Source of the DNA: Nitrospira sp.
GTDB taxonomy: Bacteria > Nitrospirota > Nitrospiria > Nitrospirales > Nitrospiraceae
DNA length: 11,708 nucleotides
Direction: 5' to 3'
NCBI GenBank assembly: GCA_025935475.1
Contig: JAICVE010000053.1
Location: 1 to 11,708, forward strand
Under the pieces are notes generated by a model that was not told where the DNA came from, did not search any database, and saw only the letters and a program-made list of their open reading frames with translations. The position numbers were made by a program, and so were the translations under genes. This document shows positions 6,575 to 11,708 of the stretch, piece by piece; the first letter of the stretch is position 1, and every line of letters begins with the position of its first letter.

Positions 6575-8569
6575 CTAGAAATAGTAGTCGAAGTCCCGCT
6601 CCGTATGCACCCGTCGGTGAATACTGAAAATGTGGGCAGGAGCCGAATGAGGATTGATTTCAATGTAGTTCCGTCTCCCATGCCAGAGATAATGGGCATT
6701 GGTCAGCAGATCTTGAACTTGGAATGGGCGTTGCTCCTCGACTCCCAGACTGTCCAGATCTAAGTCGAGCCACCCTGAATGCACATGATGTGGACTCAGA
6801 TTGACCACGACGAGAACGATGTTCGACCCGTCCGAGGTCCGCTTGCTGTAACAGAGCAGCTGATCGTTTCCGACGTCATGAAAGTGCAGACTCCAGTCGC
6901 TCTGAAGCGCCGGATTCTCACGCCGGATGCGATTCACGTGGCCGATGAATTCGCTGAGGCTGTCCTCCCGATCAAGATTCCAATGCTTGATTTCATATTT
7001 TTCTGAATGCAAATACTCTTCGCTCCCGGGTTCCCGTGGAACGTGCTCTCCCAGTTCGAACGCCGGTCCATAAATGCCGTAACTGGCGCCCAGCGTTGCC
7101 GCCAATACAAACCGAGACATGAAGGCCGGGCGTCCTCCGTGCTGGAGCTGCTCCGTGAGGATGTCCGGTGTGTTGGGCCAGAGGTTTGGCCGAAAAAATT
7201 CTCGCACCTCTGTTTGGGTCAGCTCCGTGAAGTAGTGGATGATTTCCGATTTGGTATTACGCCAGGGGAAATAATTGTACGACTGGGTAAAACCCAGTTT
7301 CGCCAGTCGCAACATGACTTTTGGTCGAGCAAAGGCCTCAGCCAGAAAAATAATGTCTGGGTGCGTCGTCCTAATCTCTCTGATGAGCCATTCCCAAAAC
7401 GGGAAGGGTTTCGTGTGCGGATTGTCGACCCGAAAGATCCGCACGCCCTGCTCGATCCAGTACACCATGACGCTCTTCAGTTCGTCCCACAATTCGCGCC
7501 ATCTGTCGGTCTCGAACTCAAGCGGGAAAATATCCTGATATTGTTTCGGGGGGTTTTCCGCATACTGGACGGTCCCATCCGGCCTGATGCGAAACCACTC
7601 CCGATGCTCCTTCACGTAGGGATGATCAGGCGAGCATTGAAACGCGATGTCCAGGGCAATCTCGATGCCATGGGTCCCCGCTCGCTCCATCAATCTTCGG
7701 AAGTCGTTTAGTGTCCCTAGATCGGGATGAATGGCCTTATGGCCCCCTTCCAACGCCCCGATCGCCCACGGACTCCCTGGATCCAACGGCCCGCCGGCCG
7801 GCGCATTGTTCTTTCCTTTGCGATGCGTGTGTCCGATCGGATGGATGGGGGGGAGATACAACACGTCGAATCCCATTGAGGCGATGTATGGAAGACGCGC
7901 TTCGCAGTCCTTGAATGTCCCGTGCTTGCCTGCCTGTTGACCCCACGAGCGCGGGAACATCTCATACCAGGCGCTGAATCGAGCCTTTTCTCGATCCACC
8001 ACGACGATGAGTTCCCGATCATAGGTCGACGCCCCTCGTCGATCCGGATATCTCGCCATAGCCGTTTCGAGCTCCGCATTCAAGGCCAACCGAATGCGCT
8101 CTGCCTCCGACGTGTCTCCTGAGGCGAGAGTCTTTCCCCACGTGGCGAGCGTGTGGCGTTCCTCCGTTGTCGCCCGCCGACTCGCGTCCTCGATGAACTT
8201 GGCCCCAATCAGAAGATCAACCTGGACATTTTGCTTGGCCTCTAGTTTCTTGAGAAGGCCTCGTCGCCAGGTCGCAAAGTGATCCACCCAGCCGGTGATG
8301 GTGTAGCACCATCGTCCCAAGCCCGTGACGGGAAACGAGGCGCGCCAACGGTCGTTGTTGAGAAACGTCATTGGGAGGTCTGTCCATTTGACGGTGGCCT
8401 CATGGCGATACTGAAGCAGCACCGTAATGACATCGTGTCCATCGGCAAAGACATCGGCTTCAACCACGACGTCTTCGCCTATCGTGCGTTTAATGGGGAA
8501 TCTGCCTCCATCAATTTCTGGACGGACGCCTTCGATGACGACCCGTTGCCTTCCAAACTCGTCCTTCAT
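6575..8569 (-). CDS. glgE: alpha-1,4-glucan:maltose-1-phosphate maltosyltransferase GlgE (664 aa)
   Basis: GlgE (GH13_3) adds maltose units from maltose-1-phosphate to alpha-1,4-glucan chains, releasing phosphate. An N-terminal beta-sandwich domain and helical insert (about 1-190) precede the catalytic barrel. Diagnostic stretches are LPPIHPIG (239-246), the HRKGKNN loop (249-255) and FRVDNPHTKP with nucleophile Asp382. Further on come the acid/base Glu411 (FLAEAF), YNYFPWRNTK (431-440) and NTPDIL with Asp469. A C-terminal beta domain follows. The length is normal for the family. The start has GAGAAGG about 10 nt upstream and lies 20 nt after the membrane-protein gene. It is followed by maltokinase and glgB, the standard partners. 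No key residue is missing. Gene identity is very secure. Confidence 0.97.
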   Translation of the reverse strand: MKDEFGRQRVVIEGVRPEIDGGRFPIKRTIGEDVVVEADVFADGHDVITVLLQYRHEATVKWTDLPMTFLNNDRWRASFPVTGLGRWCYTITGWVDHFATWRRGLLKKLEAKQNVQVDLLIGAKFIEDASRRATTEERHTLATWGKTLASGDTSEAERIRLALNAELETAMARYPDRRGASTYDRELIVVVDREKARFSAWYEMFPRSWGQQAGKHGTFKDCEARLPYIASMGFDVLYLPPIHPIGHTHRKGKNNAPAGGPLDPGSPWAIGALEGGHKAIHPDLGTLNDFRRLMERAGTHGIEIALDIAFQCSPDHPYVKEHREWFRIRPDGTVQYAENPPKQYQDIFPLEFETDRWRELWDELKSVMVYWIEQGVRIFRVDNPHTKPFPFWEWLIREIRTTHPDIIFLAEAFARPKVMLRLAKLGFTQSYNYFPWRNTKSEIIHYFTELTQTEVREFFRPNLWPNTPDILTEQLQHGGRPAFMSRFVLAATLGASYGIYGPAFELGEHVPREPGSEEYLHSEKYEIKHWNLDREDSLSEFIGHVNRIRRENPALQSDWSLHFHDVGNDQLLCYSKRTSDGSNIVLVVVNLSPHHVHSGWLDLDLDSLGVEEQRPFQVQDLLTNAHYLWHGRRNYIEINPHSAPAHIFSIHRRVHTERDFDYYF

Positions 8570-8589
8570 GGTGTCAGTACCTTCTCGAT

Positions 8590-9288
8590 CTAAATATGCG
8601 TGAACTCATCTCCGGCCTTTTCTCGACGCAGTCGCCGCTCGAGCGCCTCTTTGGCGATCGTGCGCCCTCCTAAACCCACCGCGATGGCCATGGCCAACAC
8701 GATTCCCCCAAAAATTATGGAGAAGGCGGCAACGACAATTTCCTTCGCGATTCCGAGCTGCGTCAATACCATGGCACCGGTGAAAATGATGACTCCCCAT
8801 CGAACCATGTTGGCCATGAACCGAGCCCCTTGAATTTGGGCATTCACTGCGGCGATCAAGACGGCTTCCCCGCTGAAGTTGGCGAGGAGAATGCCCAGCA
8901 GCCCGACGAGGATGGCCGCGATGACATGGGGCAAGAAGCCCAGGATGGCACTCATGAGGTTGGCCGTGGCCGGAAGATCCAGCGCATCGACACCCATGAA
9001 TGCGAAAAACAAGAACACCACCCAGAACGAAAAGCGACCGATCAGGTCGGACATTCGCTGCTTCACCCCGCCTTTTGCTAAGGCGGAAGTGAGTCCCATG
9101 CGCTCGCAGAAGACTTCGAAGCGCACAACCTTCAGAATGTGCATAAGCAACAGTTTCACAAGCCATCCCACCGCGAGGCCCACCAGAAGGAAGGTCACCA
9201 TGGCCATCAGTTTTGGCAAAAACAGCACGGCGCGGTTCATCATCTCGCGATAGGCTGCGATCATCGCTTCCTGCCACATTTCACTCAT
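8590..9288 (-). CDS. CmpX/MscS-like small-channel membrane protein without soluble domain (232 aa)
   Basis: A multi-helix membrane protein resembling the conserved TM-helix proteins related to small-conductance mechanosensitive channels (CmpX type). Hydrophobic helices lie at about 21-50, 85-104, 116-138, 162-181 and 186-208. The last, rich in Gly and Ala with AVGLGGRTIAKE after it, resembles the pore helix of MscS. The protein ends about 24 residues later, so the usual cytosolic beta domain of MscS is absent. The frame is open to a Met codon at 9300, but 9288 is chosen because GGAGG lies 5 nt before it and its ATG overlaps the previous stop as ATGA, a sign of coupled translation. Position between a glycosyltransferase and glgE suggests a role linked to osmotic state or solute release; this is inference. 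Ion conduction cannot be shown from sequence. Confidence 0.82.
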   Translation of the reverse strand: MSEMWQEAMIAAYREMMNRAVLFLPKLMAMVTFLLVGLAVGWLVKLLLMHILKVVRFEVFCERMGLTSALAKGGVKQRMSDLIGRFSFWVVFLFFAFMGVDALDLPATANLMSAILGFLPHVIAAILVGLLGILLANFSGEAVLIAAVNAQIQGARFMANMVRWGVIIFTGAMVLTQLGIAKEIVVAAFSIIFGGIVLAMAIAVGLGGRTIAKEALERRLRREKAGDEFTHI

Positions 9289-10565
9289 TGGAACCTCCAT
9301 CGGTCGACCAAGTAGGGCTTCATTGCCTCAAAGGTTTGACACCCTTGCTCGACCGTATGCTGGACCATCTCCGGGCCGCCGCCTCTCGTTTCCAGGACCA
9401 CCGACGACGTCCTTCCCAGATACAAGGGCATCAGCGACCTGAGCAGATGCTCGCGATGGATCGCCTTCTCGTGATAGGCGACGGCAAAGTCGTAGACGGT
9501 CTGAACCCACAATGCGAGTGGAAAGCGAAAGTCCTCATCATCTTTCAACCCCAGCGCGAGGACACCAGCCAAGGTCTCCGGCGCCAGAATGACCTCCCAA
9601 ATCGGCAGCAAATCTCTCAAGCCCTGTCGAAACCCCTTCATCATCCGCTCCACGTGGATGGGGGTGGATTCGACTTCGGTTTCCATCGGCTTGCCGACCT
9701 CCGGCACCGCACTCGAGGCCGTTGGTTTCTCCCATACGTCCTGATAATGCTCCATATAATGGTAGGACGCACCGACGGCCTGTACCAGGCTCGTTGCAAC
9801 ATCAGCCGCACCTGCCTTGTGGTCCTGAACTTTCGCTCCGAGCCTCGCCTGCCAGACCTGAAATCCCTCTGCGACCGCCACCGTGGTCAACCAACTATCA
9901 ATGGCGAAGCGGGCCGCCTCTCCCTCCCACAAGAACTTCTTTTGGAACAATGTACTGGCCATTTTTGGGGAAAAGCCATAACCGCCTCCCACCTGGCAGC
10001 CCACGCGCTTCCCATAGAGTGATCGTGTCAAAGGCGCGATCAGATTATTGGTCAAACTGCCCTCATATCGCGGGCGGCGGAACACAGGCGCCACATAGTC
10101 CGCACCGCTCTCCAACACCGGCTTGACGAGCAAAGACATCCACTCCGCTGTGACCGACCGCATGTTTGCATCGATAACGGCGCAGGCCTTGGCTTGCAGC
10201 CGCTGAGTCAGCACAAAAAAGGATCTGAAGGCCTCCTCTCGGCCCGGCATGCCTGAATAGGACAACCGATTGAGGGCAAACGGGCTGGCGGAACTTCCTT
10301 CTCCCAACGGTTGAATCACTGCGACGGGAACCAGGTCTCCCACCGTCTGCTTCACGATGCCCGGTGTTCCATCCTGTGATCCGACATCGGCATTGACGAT
10401 GAGGATCGATGCATTGGCAAATGACGCGTTGAGCCCCGCGAGAATCGCCTTGAGGACCGACCCGATGGTTGACGCATGATTGAAGGAGGGAAGCGCGATC
10501 AGGAGGTCGACCTGATGCGCGTCCGGACACTGTTCTTGAACTGCCTTCCATACGGCGTCCTCCAT
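9285..10565 (-). CDS. GT-A glycosyltransferase, glucosylglycerate/mannosylglycerate synthase-like (426 aa)
   Basis: A GT-A-fold glycosyltransferase resembling the retaining GT81 (glucosyl-3-phosphoglycerate synthase) and GT78 (mannosylglycerate synthase) enzymes, which make compatible-solute glycosides. The nucleotide-binding start LIALPSFNH is at 22-30, NADVGSQDGT at 58-67, an RRP-x-G-x-T-N acceptor-side stretch at about 163-173, an IDSW motif with Asp223, and a DHK motif with His249. The C-terminal half (about 300-390) is helical and resembles the MGS tail. Two usual motifs are altered: the metal-binding DxD reads DAN (132-134), and the QPLGGE of GT81 reads QVGGGY (191-196). The sugar donor and acceptor are therefore uncertain. 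ATG 10565 (AAGGGA 6 nt upstream) is preferred to the adjacent GTG 10568. It lies 39 nt after the GT4 gene and overlaps the membrane-protein gene by 4 nt. Confidence 0.8.
   Translation of the reverse strand: MEDAVWKAVQEQCPDAHQVDLLIALPSFNHASTIGSVLKAILAGLNASFANASILIVNADVGSQDGTPGIVKQTVGDLVPVAVIQPLGEGSSASPFALNRLSYSGMPGREEAFRSFFVLTQRLQAKACAVIDANMRSVTAEWMSLLVKPVLESGADYVAPVFRRPRYEGSLTNNLIAPLTRSLYGKRVGCQVGGGYGFSPKMASTLFQKKFLWEGEAARFAIDSWLTTVAVAEGFQVWQARLGAKVQDHKAGAADVATSLVQAVGASYHYMEHYQDVWEKPTASSAVPEVGKPMETEVESTPIHVERMMKGFRQGLRDLLPIWEVILAPETLAGVLALGLKDDEDFRFPLALWVQTVYDFAVAYHEKAIHREHLLRSLMPLYLGRTSSVVLETRGGGPEMVQHTVEQGCQTFEAMKPYLVDRWRFQ
9289..9298 (-). promoter_or_regulatory. start-deciding ribosome-binding site inside the preceding gene
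   Basis: GGAGG (9294-9298, minus strand) lies 5 nt before the ATG at 9288 and within the last codons of the glycosyltransferase gene. Together with the 4-nt ATGA overlap it fixes the start of the membrane-protein gene and indicates translational coupling. The alternative Met at 9300 has no such site. Confidence 0.75.
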
Positions 10566-10604
10566 CACACATCCCTTGGCGCATCCGATGAATGCCGGTT
10601 GTCG

Positions 10605-11708
10605 TCAACGATTGGCGAACAGTTTCATGAGAGTCAGATAGTCGCTGAGGTGACGTGTGATGAGAAAATTTCTCCTCACATGCTCTCGAGCCGCTCCCCC
10701 CATGCGCTGAATAGAGGAAGGATTATTTAAGAGATGCCTGGCCCTAAATGCGACTCCCTCGGCGGAATGGACAATATACCCCGTCACTCCATCGAGGATC
10801 TGTGCCGCAAGTCCCCCGGCGGTGCTCCCGATGACAGGTTTGCCTTTCCACATCGCTTCCGTGACGGCGAGATTGAAGCCTTCTTTGATCGATTTCTGAA
10901 AGATGATCGAGGCAGCGCGTTGCAGTGCGTTGATTTCAAGGTCCGCTTCGGGAGGCAATTGCAGCACGTGAATGTCGAGATCGCCGGCAACGGCTTCCTG
11001 AACTTCAGCCAAAACCGCTTCGCCTTCAGGATCATGCATGACCCCCGATCCGGCAAGGACCAGACGGCAATCTTGGTGTTTCTTGACCAATCGATAGGCC
11101 TTGATCGCACCGATCGGATCCTTGAACCACTCAAACCGCGCCAACTGAAGCAAAATCGGCTTGTCCTGCGGGATGCCAAGGCGCTGAAGGATCTGATTCA
11201 TCTCGAGGCGGGTCATGGGTCGGTTCTTTTCACTCAAGGGATCAATCGACGGCGAAATCAAGAACTGTGGGATGGGAAGGCGATGCGCGAAACCCGGCAG
11301 TGAAAAAATGGAGGCATCATATTCGACGAGGAACCGCCGAAGAAAGCTCCAACTGTGCTGCCTGGGTTTGGCGATATCGAGGTAACAGCGCCACAACCAC
11401 TTCCCTCCCTTTCGATGCTCGATCAACGCGGCGGGAGGGGGGTCATGAATCATGACCAGATCTGCATCGAGATTGAGGCTCTGTGCGGTGCGCTGGTTGA
11501 TCTTCAGGTAGACCTGTTGCATCTGGTCTGTGAGGTGGTCGTCCTGACCCTGAAGTGAATTCGTCAGTCGTCTGGAGGCCTGAAAGAATTCTTGATCCCC
11601 CGCGAGGACCTCCCAGCGCGCATTGATGCCCAGGGTCGTGAGCATGGGTACGAGCCGACGGAGGATTTCCGCCATGCCGCCGCCATAACGTCCTGCGCTG
11701 ATGTGCAG
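10605..11708 (-). CDS. treT: TreT-like trehalose glycosyltransferring synthase, 5' end outside window (GT4)
   Basis: This GT4 (GT-B fold) enzyme resembles TreT, which joins glucose from a nucleotide-sugar to free glucose to form trehalose, reversibly. The first in-window Met codon is at 11675, but the frame is open to the window edge and the 11 codons before it include Gly-Gly-Gly directly before Met-Ala-Glu. That matches the N-terminal GGGVAE loop of the family, so the real start is beyond 11708. Counting from the first visible codon (367 seen), further motifs are HDP at 88-90, RFEWFKDP at 191-198, GSG-x3-DPEGE at 220-230 and KEGFNLAVTE with the Glu-x7-Glu pair at 276 and 284. Full-length TreT is about 410 residues, so only a few tens of residues are missing. 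It is the first visible gene of the operon. TreT is the best call; another GT4 sucrose- or trehalose-type synthase is possible. Confidence 0.85.
   Translation of the reverse strand: MHISAGRYGGGMAEILRRLVPMLTTLGINARWEVLAGDQEFFQASRRLTNSLQGQDDHLTDQMQQVYLKINQRTAQSLNLDADLVMIHDPPPAALIEHRKGGKWLWRCYLDIAKPRQHSWSFLRRFLVEYDASIFSLPGFAHRLPIPQFLISPSIDPLSEKNRPMTRLEMNQILQRLGIPQDKPILLQLARFEWFKDPIGAIKAYRLVKKHQDCRLVLAGSGVMHDPEGEAVLAEVQEAVAGDLDIHVLQLPPEADLEINALQRAASIIFQKSIKEGFNLAVTEAMWKGKPVIGSTAGGLAAQILDGVTGYIVHSAEGVAFRARHLLNNPSSIQRMGGAAREHVRRNFLITRHLSDYLTLMKLFANR

Noticed and set aside
7007..7711. 234-codon plus-strand open frame
   Set aside because: Antisense shadow of glgE, whose full length and catalytic motifs are intact.
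8606..9277. 223-codon minus-strand frame overlapping the membrane protein
   Set aside because: Arg/His/Gly-rich frame-shifted shadow of the membrane-protein gene, with no family features.
9213..10022. 269-codon plus-strand open frame
   Set aside because: Antisense shadow of the GT81/GT78-like gene; no domain recognised in the product.

Overview
The window reads as a piece of a moderately GC-rich bacterial genome. The tight cluster for trehalose and alpha-glucan metabolism, together with the overall style of the proteins, suggests the Nitrospirota (Nitrospira-like). That assignment is an inference from gene content and needs a database search.

Left part (1-1278): four very short minus-strand genes, all 44-55 codons, none longer than 56 codons including stop. 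In transcription order they are a single-helix membrane protein (925-1068), a second and clearly related single-helix protein (699-833), a YHS-domain protein (354-521) and a four-cysteine zinc-ribbon protein (129-290). Three of the four have strong Shine-Dalgarno sequences. The stretch is unusually rich in the rare tetranucleotide CTAG. The spacer 1069-1278 holds several palindromes and a strong ribosome-binding site followed directly by ATG-TGA.

Middle: a plus-strand GH13 alpha-glucosidase-type gene (1279-2928). Its stop codon shares a TTAA with the stop codon of the convergent minus-strand operon.

Right part (2925-11708): a compact six-gene minus-strand operon. In transcription order it carries a TreT-like GT4 trehalose synthase (its 5' end lies outside the window), a GT81/GT78-like glycosyltransferase, a CmpX/MscS-like membrane protein without the usual soluble domain, GlgE maltosyltransferase, a stand-alone maltokinase, and the branching enzyme GlgB. 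Gaps are 39, -4 (ATGA overlap), 20, 26 and 54 nt, so co-transcription is very likely.

How the genes fit together: known GlgE-pathway chemistry runs from trehalose to maltose (TreS), to maltose-1-phosphate (maltokinase), to linear alpha-glucan (GlgE), to branched glucan (GlgB). The operon has the last three enzymes and a trehalose-forming enzyme, but no TreS. The link from trehalose to maltose must therefore be elsewhere in the genome or be made another way. A possible compatible-solute glycosyltransferase and a channel-like membrane protein in the same transcript point to osmotic or stress-linked carbon storage (inference).
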